Positions 1 to 7,291 of a stretch of DNA of 8,422 nt are shown one piece after another. Each line of letters opens with the position of its first letter. Positions within the stretch are counted from its first letter, which is position 1. The notes beneath the pieces are model-generated. The model ran no database searches. It was not told where the DNA came from and saw only the letters and a list, made by a program, of their open reading frames with translations. Origin of the DNA: Lachnospiraceae bacterium (lineage in GTDB: Bacteria > Bacillota > Clostridia > Lachnospirales > Lachnospiraceae); assembly GCA_024699395.1 (NCBI GenBank), contig JAILPU010000153.1:1-8422 (forward strand), read 5' to 3'. The translations under genes and the position numbers were made by a program.

Positions 1-605
1 AATTTCATCATTATCATGGGACCTATGGCAATGCAGACATCATAGGACTTGCCTTCAGCCACAAGATCCTTCAAAGTCTGGGTAACCATACCGCTTCTGC
101 CGTAGGAACCGTCATCTGTTGTTACGTAAAGATTGGTGGCAACAGCCTCCATCTCCTTCTCGAGAATAAGAAGATCCTTATTCTTACTTCCCACTATAAC
201 ATCACAATCAACGCCGTTTTCCTTAAGCCATTTAACCTGGGGGTATACGGGAGCAGTTCCCACACCGCCGGCGATGAATATAATCTTTTTCTTTTTAAGC
301 TCATTTAAATCCTCATTAACAAGCTCTGAAGGACATCCGAGAGGTCCTACAAAATCCGCAAATGAATCGCCCTCATTAAGTTTTGCCATCATGGTGGTTC
401 CCGCACCTACAGTCTGGAACACGATGGTGATGGTTCCCTTTTCTCTGTTATAATCGCAGATGGTAAGGGGAATTCTCTCAGAATCCGCATCTGTTCTTAC
501 AATAACAAACTGTCCGGGAAGGCATGACTTTGCAACCCTTTTAGCTTCAACTTCCATAAGATATATGTTGGTTGTCAGCTCCTGTTTTTTCAAAATCTTA
601 AACAT
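1..605 (-). CDS. nfnA: Ferredoxin-NADP+ reductase subunit alpha (NfnA-like, FAD/NAD-binding), 3' end beyond window
   Basis: The 201 visible residues match the FAD/NAD-binding electron-transfer subunits related to dihydroorotate dehydrogenase PyrK and to NfnA. Seen in order: the flavin-binding RIPLT (44-48), VGAGT (66-70), GPLG (87-90), the nucleotide-binding GGVGTAP (113-119), then VTTDDGSYGR followed by AIGPMIMMK at the cut end. Family members are about 280 residues and end with a cysteine cluster binding a [2Fe-2S] centre, which would lie outside the window. In the family, NfnA pairs with the GltA-like NfnB to couple NADH, NADPH and ferredoxin by electron bifurcation in the cytoplasm. The VTTDDGSYGR signature and the absence of a neighbouring pyrD favour NfnA over PyrK, but the partner gene is not visible. 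The ATG at 605-603 is preceded by GAGGTGAG (608-615), which fixes the start. Nearest upstream gene is 59 nt away, across a stem-loop. It may also be annotated as a sulfide dehydrogenase/glutamate synthase-associated subunit. Confidence 0.82.
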   Translation of the reverse strand, partial: MFKILKKQELTTNIYLMEVEAKRVAKSCLPGQFVIVRTDADSERIPLTICDYNREKGTITIVFQTVGAGTTMMAKLNEGDSFADFVGPLGCPSELVNEDLNELKKKKIIFIAGGVGTAPVYPQVKWLKENGVDCDVIVGSKNKDLLILEKEMEAVATNLYVTTDDGSYGRSGMVTQTLKDLVAEGKSYDVCIAIGPMIMMK

Positions 606-616
606 ATCTCACCTCT

Positions 617-660
617 AAAAAATATATTTGAAATACTCCCCACAGTTTTGAGGAATACTT
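617..660 (-). terminator. Stem-loop with trailing U-run between the zinc-ribbon gene and nfnA
   Basis: Read on the minus strand just after the TAA at 667-665, bases 660-649 pair with 642-631. This gives an uninterrupted 12-bp stem (three G-U wobbles) around the six-base loop AAACTG. A run of six U follows at 622-617, but eight bases separate it from the stem, so this is not a textbook intrinsic terminator. The wobbles become A-C mismatches on the other strand, so the structure belongs to minus-strand RNA. It ends just before the nfnA ribosome binding site. It could be a leaky terminator, an mRNA processing or stability element, or chance. No clear promoter is seen in the same gap. Confidence 0.4.
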
Positions 661-664
661 ACAA

Positions 665-2095
665 TTATCGTTCATTATAAAGATCCTTCAGGGAATATGC
701 TCCCTTGGAATCGCTTATAGCTTCATATATTCTGGTGTCGTAACAGTCAACGGCAAAGGCTTTTCCGGTCTTTACACTGCCTCCCGTTCCGTCCAGATAT
801 ATTTCGGAAACAATAAAGAAATCACTGATTCCCGCTATATTTACAATCTCATCGCAGATATAAACATATGAGGCTTCAGTAGAGTCAAAATGACCCTGAT
901 AATCTTTTATATGACCCACATTCTTCTCATACTCTATCACAATTCCCTGTGCATCTTCAACCGAAATATTCGAGTTCATCTTAAAGCTGTAAAAAACCTT
1001 AACAATCTGACTCTTTTTATGGTCCTCATCCCTGATGGCGATAAAAGAAAACTGTGAATCCCCAACAGGTATGCTTATGGGATTAATGTATTTTTGTGAA
1101 TTCTCGTCAGGTTCCGTATTGTCTGTTGTATAATAAACCGAAATCCCTTCCAAAAGATCGTTTATCTCGATCCTTTTCGGTGACGTAAAATCACCGCTGT
1201 CAGGAGTGACAACGGGAGATTCGATAAAGGGCACATCTATTGAAAATGATGAAACCGTTATTTCGGAACCGGTATCGAAACTGTTATAACATCTGGCTTT
1301 AAGAGTATAGGAGCCGTCACTTAAATGAACAGGTTCCGTATAAAGGGATGAATCTTTGGTGGGCTCCGAACCGTCAAGGGTATAGTAAATCAAAAGCCCG
1401 TTGGGACTTTCCATTTCCACATCCAGTTCCGTGTCGTAATCACCGCTCTTTGTAAGGATTACCGGGGCTTCGCAAAGATATTTGGAATATTTTTCCAAAG
1501 CCATGGTATCTCCGCAGTTATTTAAGAGCTCATTCACCGCTTCATAATCATTATTATCCGTATAATACCTGACAAGTCTCTCATATGCGAAATCCTTTTG
1601 AGCGCTTTTAACAGCTCCGTCAGAAACTATTTCCTTAAGTATATTCACATATGAATCCGAATCATTAAGCTGTTCGTAACAAAAAACCAGCTGCTCATTG
1701 ATATCATAATCGAAGCTGCTTAACGCCTTGGCCTTAAGCAAGTACTCCACCGCTTTGTTGTAATTCCCCGCGGTCTTATATTTGTAAGCCTCTTTAAGCT
1801 GATAATCAAGAGAACGGGAATGACCTACCTTAACAGCAAGTACCGTGAGTAAAATAAGAATCATTACTCCCCCCACGGCACAGGGTATAATCAGTTTTTT
1901 ATTAAATTTCGGAGGTTCTACGGGTATTATGGGTTGCGTGCGATCCTTTAAGACTTTGGCAACATTTTTCTCCAATGCGCTTTCGCTGTCCGCTTCCTCC
2001 GGAACAAATTCGGGAACTATATTAATCTCGGTTCCGCAATTCTCGCAATAAAGCTTGTCGTCTTTAAGCTCCGCCTGGCAATTGGGACATTTCAT
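665..2095 (-). CDS. Membrane-anchored zinc-ribbon protein with TPR-like region and two chitobiase C-terminal-like domains
   Basis: Function unknown; 476 residues. An N-terminal zinc ribbon has two CxxC pairs (C3, C6, C17, C20). An acidic linker follows, then one hydrophobic segment at about 68-90. Residues 98-205 look like TPR-type helical pairs (AGNYNKAVEYLLKAKAL is typical). Two similar beta modules follow at about 211-287 and 293-370, each with a YYT-D-(G/N)-(S/T)-EP core (IYYTLDGSEP, VYYTTDNTEP). That core is the hallmark of the chitobiase/beta-hexosaminidase C-terminal domain, which is usually an accessory fold. A C-terminal part of about 105 residues is unassigned. There is no glycosidase catalytic domain, so an enzymatic role is not implied. 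With no signal peptide before the zinc ribbon, I infer that the ribbon is cytoplasmic and the TPR and beta modules are outside. The ATG lies 2 nt after the folD stop, with AGAGGG inside the folD 3' end, so it is probably translationally coupled to folD. Confidence 0.85.
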   Translation of the reverse strand: MKCPNCQAELKDDKLYCENCGTEINIVPEFVPEEADSESALEKNVAKVLKDRTQPIIPVEPPKFNKKLIIPCAVGGVMILILLTVLAVKVGHSRSLDYQLKEAYKYKTAGNYNKAVEYLLKAKALSSFDYDINEQLVFCYEQLNDSDSYVNILKEIVSDGAVKSAQKDFAYERLVRYYTDNNDYEAVNELLNNCGDTMALEKYSKYLCEAPVILTKSGDYDTELDVEMESPNGLLIYYTLDGSEPTKDSSLYTEPVHLSDGSYTLKARCYNSFDTGSEITVSSFSIDVPFIESPVVTPDSGDFTSPKRIEINDLLEGISVYYTTDNTEPDENSQKYINPISIPVGDSQFSFIAIRDEDHKKSQIVKVFYSFKMNSNISVEDAQGIVIEYEKNVGHIKDYQGHFDSTEASYVYICDEIVNIAGISDFFIVSEIYLDGTGGSVKTGKAFAVDCYDTRIYEAISDSKGAYSLKDLYNER

Positions 2096-2097
2096 TT

Positions 2098-2955
2098 TTA
2101 ATCCCTCTGCTGGTTCTGAAGGACAACAGATTCAAGACAGTTGTACATAAGCATTGCAATAGTCATGGGACCGACTCCGCCGGGAACGGGAGTGATGGCA
2201 CTGGCTTTATCAACCACATCAACAAAATCCACATCTCCGCAAAGCTTATTGTTCTCATCTCTGTGAATTCCCACATCGATAACAACTGCGCCTTCTTTGA
2301 TATAATCAGCAGTGATCATTTTGGGCTTGCCCACTGCAACTATAAGAATATCAGCTCTTCTTGTAACCTCTTTAAGATCTTTTGTCTTACTGTGGCAAAC
2401 TGTTACCGTTGCATTTTCTCTGAGAAGAAGAAGTGACATGGGTTTTCCCACGATATTGCTTCTTCCCACTACAACACACTCTTTGCCCTCAATCTTGATA
2501 CCGCTTCTCTTTAAGAGTTCCACGATACCTGCGGGAGTACAGGAAACAAATCCGTCCTCTCCTATACACATTTTGCCCACATTCTCGGGATGGAATCCAT
2601 CCACATCCTTAAGGGGAGATATGGCATTGATAACTTTCTTTTCATCGATTCCCTTGGGAAGAGGAAGCTGAACAAGAATTCCGTTAACCTTGGAATCATT
2701 ATTCAGATCGTCAATAAGCTTTAAAAGCTGCTCCTCTGTTGTATCCTCACTGAGCTCGTAGGAAAGTGAACTGATACCCACAGCTGTGCAGGCTTTTTTC
2801 TTATTGCCCACATAAACTTTGGATGCGGGATCGTTACCCACTATAATAACAGCGAGAGTAACATCAAGTCCCTTCTCCTTGTAAGCGGCACAACGCTCCT
2901 TACATTCGTCTTTAATAGCCTGTGAAATACTTTTTCCGTCAATAATCTTTTCCAT
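2098..2955 (-). CDS. folD: Bifunctional methylenetetrahydrofolate dehydrogenase / methenyltetrahydrofolate cyclohydrolase
   Basis: This cytoplasmic enzyme interconverts 10-formyl-THF, 5,10-methenyl-THF and 5,10-methylene-THF, normally with NADP(H). At 285 residues it is the usual bacterial length. The catalytic YxxxK is Y48...K52 within KVYVGNKKKA. GILVQLPLP (92-100) carries the conserved Gln (Q96). KDVDGFHP (116-123) carries the conserved Asp (D119). The Rossmann signature VVGRSNIVGKP spans 162-172, and the C-terminal signature TPVPGGVGPMT spans 255-265. All the key residues I can check by eye are intact. The ATG at 2955-2953 follows AGAGGG, which overlaps the fhs stop codon, and only 10 nt separate the two genes. 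Placement directly after fhs is functionally coherent because FolD takes the Fhs product onward. I expect co-transcription and translational coupling. Confidence 0.98.
   Translation of the reverse strand: MEKIIDGKSISQAIKDECKERCAAYKEKGLDVTLAVIIVGNDPASKVYVGNKKKACTAVGISSLSYELSEDTTEEQLLKLIDDLNNDSKVNGILVQLPLPKGIDEKKVINAISPLKDVDGFHPENVGKMCIGEDGFVSCTPAGIVELLKRSGIKIEGKECVVVGRSNIVGKPMSLLLLRENATVTVCHSKTKDLKEVTRRADILIVAVGKPKMITADYIKEGAVVIDVGIHRDENNKLCGDVDFVDVVDKASAITPVPGGVGPMTIAMLMYNCLESVVLQNQQRD
2103..2108 (-). promoter_or_regulatory. Ribosome binding site of the zinc-ribbon gene, inside folD
   Basis: AGAGGG on the minus strand lies 7 nt before the ATG at 2095-2093 and within the last codons of folD, whose TAA is 2100-2098. 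The two genes are separated by 2 nt, a layout typical of translational coupling. It supports this ATG as the true start, since the zinc-ribbon cysteines begin at residue 3. Confidence 0.75.
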
Positions 2956-2960
2956 TTTTA

Positions 2961-2966
2961 CCCTCT
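2961..2966 (-). promoter_or_regulatory. Ribosome binding site of folD, overlapping the fhs stop
   Basis: AGAGGG on the minus strand shares its first base with the TAA of fhs (2968-2966) and lies 5 nt before the folD ATG (2955-2953). Terminating ribosomes would sit on this site, which argues for coupled translation of fhs and folD. Confidence 0.75.
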
Positions 2967-4636
2967 TAAAACAATCCTTTTATCTTTCCGTTTTCATCAA
3001 CATCTATTCCAAAAGCCGCAGGCTTCTTGGGAAGTCCGGGCATGGTCATCACTGTTCCCGTAAGAGCAACCACAAATCCGGCACCGGCTGATACATAAAC
3101 CTCTCTCACGTTGAGTTCGAAATCTCTGGGGCGTCCCAAAAGATTGGGGTCATCCGAAAGAGAATACTGATTTTTGGCCATACAAACTGGTAACTCGCCA
3201 AATCCCAAATCTGTAAGTTTATCAAGCTGCTTAAGTGCCGCAGGTGCAAAGTTTACACACTTTGCGCCATATACTTTAGTTGCAATACATTCAATCTTTT
3301 CTTTTAAAGAAAGAGAATCCTCGTAAAGAGGTTTGAAATTACTTTTCTTGGTTTCTATGGTGTCGATAACCTTTTGTGCAAGAAGTGTGCCTCCCTCTCC
3401 TCCTTTTTCCCAAACGGTGGAAAGAGCAAATTCGCAGCCTCTCTCTTCACAGAAACTCTTTACAAAATCGATTTCTTCCTTTGTATCCGAAGAGAAAGCA
3501 TTGAGAGTAACAACAATGGGAACTTTAAACAACTGAAGATTCTCTATATGCTTCTCAAGGTTTACGATACCTTTTTTAAGAGCATCAAGATTTTCCTTGG
3601 ATAATTCGTCTTTGGCCACTCCACCATTGTACTTCAAGGCTCTCACTGTCGCAACCAAAACAACACAGTCGGGCTTAAGTCCCGCTTTTCTGCATTTTAT
3701 ATCAAAGAACTTCTCCGCTCCCAAATCTGCTCCGAATCCTGCCTCTGTTATGCAGTAATCCGCAGTTTTAAGAGCTGTTTTGGTGGCAATAACAGAGTTA
3801 CAGCCATGAGCGATATTTGCAAAAGGTCCACCGTGAACAAATGCGGGGGTATGCTCAAGAGTCTGGATAAGGTTGGGCTTCAAGGCATCTTTAAGAAGTG
3901 CCGCCATAGCGCCTACAGCGTTAAGGTCCTTTGCCGTAACAGGCTTTCCGGAATAATCGTAGGCAACCACTATTCTGCCCAGTCTCTTTTTAAGATCGTT
4001 CATATCAAGGCTGAGACAAAGTATAGCCATTATCTCGCTGGCAACGGTGATAACGAAATGGTCTTCTCTTACAAAGCCGTCAGCCTTTGCTCCCATTCCC
4101 ACCACAACATTACGAAGTACTCTGTCGTTCATATCAAGACATCTTTTCCATACAATCTGTCTTGTATCGATCAAAAGTTCATTGCCCTGCTGGATGTGAT
4201 TATCTAAAAGTGCTGCCAAAAGGTTATTGGCGGATGTGATAGCATGAAAATCACCGGTGAAATGAAGATTTAAATCTTCCATGGGAACTACCTGCGCATA
4301 ACCGCCTCCGGCAGCTCCACCTTTAACACCGAAGCAAGGTCCCAAAGAGGGTTCCCTGAGCGCAATAATTGCATTTTTACCAAGCTTCTTAAAAGCCTGT
4401 CCCAAACCTACGGTAGTTGTGGTTTTTCCCTCACCTGCGGGGGTGGGATTAATTGCGGTAACGAGAATAAGTTTGCCGTCTTTGGCATTCTCCTTACTCT
4501 TTATAAACTCCTCGGAAATTTTAGCCTTGTATTTTCCGTATAACTCTATCTGCTCGGCATCAATTCCGCACCCTGCGGCAACCTCCGTTATGGATACGAG
4601 CTTTGCCTCCTGGGCTATCTCAATATCAGTTTTCAT
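2966..4636 (-). CDS. fhs: Formate-tetrahydrofolate ligase (10-formyl-THF synthetase)
   Basis: Fhs joins formate to tetrahydrofolate with ATP hydrolysis to give 10-formyl-THF. At 556 residues it is full length for the monofunctional bacterial enzyme. The nucleotide-binding P-loop is TPAGEGKT (65-72), reading on into TTTVGLGQA. The family signature [20 protein letters not shown] spans 93-112, and [16 protein letters not shown] spans 265-280. The C-terminus keeps the conserved glycine-rich segment near [12 protein letters not shown] see no truncation or missing key motif. The ATG at 4636-4634 follows GGAGGAG (4640-4646). The gene sits 28 nt after ftsK and 10 nt before folD. With FolD it forms the formate-to-methylene-THF module. 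That module serves purine, thymidylate, serine and formyl-Met supply, or the methyl branch of the Wood-Ljungdahl pathway if the rest is encoded elsewhere, which this window cannot show. Confidence 0.98.
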   Translation of the reverse strand: MKTDIEIAQEAKLVSITEVAAGCGIDAEQIELYGKYKAKISEEFIKSKENAKDGKLILVTAINPTPAGEGKTTTTVGLGQAFKKLGKNAIIALREPSLGPCFGVKGGAAGGGYAQVVPMEDLNLHFTGDFHAITSANNLLAALLDNHIQQGNELLIDTRQIVWKRCLDMNDRVLRNVVVGMGAKADGFVREDHFVITVASEIMAILCLSLDMNDLKKRLGRIVVAYDYSGKPVTAKDLNAVGAMAALLKDALKPNLIQTLEHTPAFVHGGPFANIAHGCNSVIATKTALKTADYCITEAGFGADLGAEKFFDIKCRKAGLKPDCVVLVATVRALKYNGGVAKDELSKENLDALKKGIVNLEKHIENLQLFKVPIVVTLNAFSSDTKEEIDFVKSFCEERGCEFALSTVWEKGGEGGTLLAQKVIDTIETKKSNFKPLYEDSLSLKEKIECIATKVYGAKCVNFAPAALKQLDKLTDLGFGELPVCMAKNQYSLSDDPNLLGRPRDFELNVREVYVSAGAGFVVALTGTVMTMPGLPKKPAAFGIDVDENGKIKGLF

Positions 4637-4639
4637 TCA

Positions 4640-4646
4640 CTCCTCC
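4640..4646 (-). promoter_or_regulatory. Ribosome binding site of fhs
   Basis: GGAGGAG on the minus strand ends 3 nt before the fhs ATG, with the GGAGG core 5 nt away. It is the strongest Shine-Dalgarno sequence in the window. It occupies most of the 28-nt gap after the ftsK TGA (4667-4665), leaving little room for an independent promoter. Confidence 0.8.
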
Positions 4647-4664
4647 GTTAATCTATATGATGTT

Positions 4665-7271
4665 TCAGCCTGCGAGATACTCGTCAAACTGCTCTTTTGA
4701 CATTAATACTTTTCTGGGCTTTGTTCCCTCTTCGGGACCCACAACAGACGCATCAGCTAACTGATCCATGATTCTGGCAGCTCTGTTGAAACCAATCCTG
4801 AATGCTCTCTGCAAAAATCCGATGCTGGCTTTATCTTTATCGATTATAAGATATCCCGCCTCTTTAAACAGTTCGTCAATTTCATTTGCCCTGTCGGCGG
4901 ACGCATCGCCTCCTGCAGACGTACTCTGGTTCTCATCAAACTTTATTTCCACACTCTCGGAATAATCATTGCCGTATTCCTGATTTTTAAGGAAATCACA
5001 CACATCCGCAACTTCCTTGTCGGAAACAAAGGCACCCTGAACTCTTACAGGCTTGGAATAACCCTGGGGATAAAAGAGCATATCCCCCTTTCCCAAAAGT
5101 TTTTCTGCCCCCACCATATCAAGAATAGTCCTGGAATCAACGCCGCTGGTAACGGCAAAGGCGATTCGGCTGGGCATATTGGCTTTAATAAGACCGGTGA
5201 TAACGTCAACACTGGGTCTTTGTGTGGCAATTACAAGATGGATCCCGCAGGCTCTTGCAAGCTGAGCCAGACGACAAATAGACTCCTCAACCTCTTTGGG
5301 GCTCACCATCATAAGATCTGCAAGCTCATCAACGATAATGAGTATCTGGGGAAGTTTCATGGGAACATTGTTAGCTCCCTCTTTCTTCATCTCTTCAACT
5401 TTCTCATTGTAAGACTTAAGATCTCTGACATGAAGATCGGCGAAAAGTCTGTACCTGTTCTCCATTTCCGTAACTCCCCAGTGAAGTGCCGCGGAAGCCT
5501 TCTTGGGGTCGGTGACCACAGGAGTCAAAAGATGGGGAATATCATTATAAATACTTAATTCCACAACCTTGGGATCGATCATTATCATCTTTACATCATC
5601 GGGATGAGATTTATATAAAATACTCATGATGATAGTATTGATGCATACCGATTTACCGGATCCGGTGGCACCTGCAATAAGCACATGGGGCATTTTCCCA
5701 ATATCGGCCACAACAGCTTTTCCGGCTATATCTTTTCCCACCGCAAAAATCAGTTTGGTGTCTTTTTCTTTAAAAGCCTTGGATTCTATAAGCTCTCTCA
5801 AGGATACGGGGGAATTTTCCTTATTGGGAACCTCTATACCCACAGCGGATTTACCGGGAATAGGGGCCTCAATTCTGATGTCTGTAGCAGCCAGATTAAG
5901 TTTGATATCATCTGAAAGATTTACAATCCTTGATACCTTTACACCCTGTTCGGGAGCAAGTTCATATCTGGTAACGCTGGGGCCCTGACTTATATCGGTA
6001 ACTCTGGCATTTACGTTAAAGGTTCTTAATGTATCCTCAAGGCGCTTTGCAGTCTCTTTAAGGCTCTGAGGCGAATCCATAACTCCCGCCCCCATTTTTT
6101 TCAAATAAGAAATAGGGGGGAAGGAATACTTTTTCTTAGTGTTTGAAGGAGTGTTTATAACAAGCTCGCTATCCAAAGCCTCGTTATTGGCAGGCTCCCT
6201 AATTACAGTTCTTGATGAAACGGCTGTTTCTTTGGTCGGTACTGTATCCTTAACTTCGGGTACAGGTCTTGAAGAAACCTGCTTAATATCCCCACTTCTT
6301 CCGGGTCTCATAACACGGGGACCCGTAATAACTGTAGGAACAGGTTCCTCTTTAATCTCCGCCCTTGGGGAAATATTATCGGATTCACTGACAGCCATGG
6401 AATGAATCCTGATATCGTTTGTTTCAACAGGTTCATCGATAGCAGGTTTAACCTGAGTCTCTTTTTCTTTAAGGGTGTCCGTAACGGTTATCTCATGCAT
6501 ATCATCCCGTCTTTTGGTCTCACCCTGAGTCATTATAACATTGTAAAAACCTTTTGCTTTGGGTTTTTGAGCCATGGTGAGAAGCTTTTCATCTTTTTTG
6601 GCTTCCCTTATAGCTCTTCTTTCCTCATCTTTAACACGTTTAACGTCAAGATATTCCTTTTTTAATTTCTGATTCTCGATTGATTTTTCGTGAATATATT
6701 CTCCGCCGTCTCTGATGCCGTCAATAAGGGAAATTCCGGTTAACATTATAAAGCAAATGATAACTGTAAGTAACAGAAGAAGGATTGTTCCCGCAATGGA
6801 TACCAGCTTGTTCAGGGGGTAAAAAATCAACCCGCCCAAAAGTCCGCCTCCACGCTTTAAGTTTTTACAGAATTCGAAAATTTCTGCTCCGTTAAAACGA
6901 TCCAAATCCGGTGTTTTTCCCCCAATCATTTCACATATGATCAGGAAACAGAAGAATAAAATCACAAATGATACTATGTATTTCTTTACCTGTTTGGCGC
7001 CTGTGTTGGCAATTTTAAATGATATTAACAAAAATGCAAATATCGGTGCCACATAGGCTCCCACGCCGAATAATCCGAAACCGATATCGCTAAGAAAATC
7101 TCCTGCAACTCCCACAAGACCGAAATTGCATAAGAAGAGAAATATGGCGATTACAAGAGAAACAAGGACTATGATTTCATGATACATTGCATAATCCTGT
7201 ACCGTTCTCTTATTTTTAGCGGTACGGCTCGTCCGTGTGCTTTTTTTCTTATAAGTTCTTTTACTGCTCAA
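4665..7271 (-). CDS. ftsK: DNA translocase FtsK/SpoIIIE family
   Basis: FtsK/SpoIIIE is a membrane-anchored hexameric ATPase that pumps chromosomal DNA through the closing division or sporulation septum. Of 868 residues, a basic N-terminal tail leads into four hydrophobic segments at about 32-50, 62-86, 97-116 and 157-180. A charged, coil-like stretch (195-240) and a Pro/Thr/Glu-rich linker reach about 385. The motor has Walker A GATGSGKS (534-541), Walker B ILIIVDEL (643-650, D648/E649) and the conserved ATQRPSVDVITGLIKANMPS. The winged-helix gamma domain for orienting-sequence recognition is about 797-868 (FRIGFNRAARIM). The four-segment N-terminus and full motor mark the housekeeping protein rather than a conjugative FtsK-like ATPase. 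FtsK and SpoIIIE cannot be told apart from sequence alone. The start codon is TTG (7271-7269), supported by AAAGGTGG (7281-7288) with 9 nt spacing; the next in-frame ATG, codon 28, is at the edge of the first membrane segment. The repeat-protein gene ends 20 nt upstream. Confidence 0.96.
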   Translation of the reverse strand: MSSKRTYKKKSTRTSRTAKNKRTVQDYAMYHEIIVLVSLVIAIFLFLCNFGLVGVAGDFLSDIGFGLFGVGAYVAPIFAFLLISFKIANTGAKQVKKYIVSFVILFFCFLIICEMIGGKTPDLDRFNGAEIFEFCKNLKRGGGLLGGLIFYPLNKLVSIAGTILLLLLTVIICFIMLTGISLIDGIRDGGEYIHEKSIENQKLKKEYLDVKRVKDEERRAIREAKKDEKLLTMAQKPKAKGFYNVIMTQGETKRRDDMHEITVTDTLKEKETQVKPAIDEPVETNDIRIHSMAVSESDNISPRAEIKEEPVPTVITGPRVMRPGRSGDIKQVSSRPVPEVKDTVPTKETAVSSRTVIREPANNEALDSELVINTPSNTKKKYSFPPISYLKKMGAGVMDSPQSLKETAKRLEDTLRTFNVNARVTDISQGPSVTRYELAPEQGVKVSRIVNLSDDIKLNLAATDIRIEAPIPGKSAVGIEVPNKENSPVSLRELIESKAFKEKDTKLIFAVGKDIAGKAVVADIGKMPHVLIAGATGSGKSVCINTIIMSILYKSHPDDVKMIMIDPKVVELSIYNDIPHLLTPVVTDPKKASAALHWGVTEMENRYRLFADLHVRDLKSYNEKVEEMKKEGANNVPMKLPQILIIVDELADLMMVSPKEVEESICRLAQLARACGIHLVIATQRPSVDVITGLIKANMPSRIAFAVTSGVDSRTILDMVGAEKLLGKGDMLFYPQGYSKPVRVQGAFVSDKEVADVCDFLKNQEYGNDYSESVEIKFDENQSTSAGGDASADRANEIDELFKEAGYLIIDKDKASIGFLQRAFRIGFNRAARIMDQLADASVVGPEEGTKPRKVLMSKEQFDEYLAG

Positions 7272-7280
7272 AAAACAATA

Positions 7281-7288
7281 CCACCTTT
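7281..7288 (-). promoter_or_regulatory. Ribosome binding site that supports a TTG start for ftsK
   Basis: AAAGGTGG on the minus strand begins 3 nt after the TAA of the repeat-protein gene (7294-7292) and is 9 nt from the in-frame TTG at 7271-7269. Another TTG at 7278-7276 is closer but hits a stop within six codons. No other good Shine-Dalgarno sequence precedes the later in-frame ATG at codon 28, so TTG is the best start. Confidence 0.7.
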
Positions 7289-7291
7289 TGG

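Noticed and set aside
1..605. Dihydroorotate dehydrogenase electron-transfer subunit (pyrK)
   Set aside because: The family is shared, but the VTTDDGSYGR and AIGPMIMMK segments fit NfnA better and no pyrimidine gene is adjacent. The decisive C-terminus and downstream neighbour are outside the window, so this remains a minor alternative.
665..2095. Glycoside hydrolase (chitobiase) annotation
   Set aside because: Only the accessory C-terminal-type beta modules are present. There is no catalytic barrel or hexosaminidase active-site motif in the 476 residues.
3806..4207. Plus-strand frame of 133 codons within fhs
   Set aside because: It is antisense to highly conserved fhs sequence, with no ribosome binding site or domain of its own.
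4652..4687. Possible promoter for fhs: TTGACG at 4682-4687 and TATAGA at 4652-4657, minus strand
   Set aside because: The spacer is 24 nt, far from the preferred 17, and the -35 lies in ftsK coding sequence. No better pair was found in the 28-nt gap.
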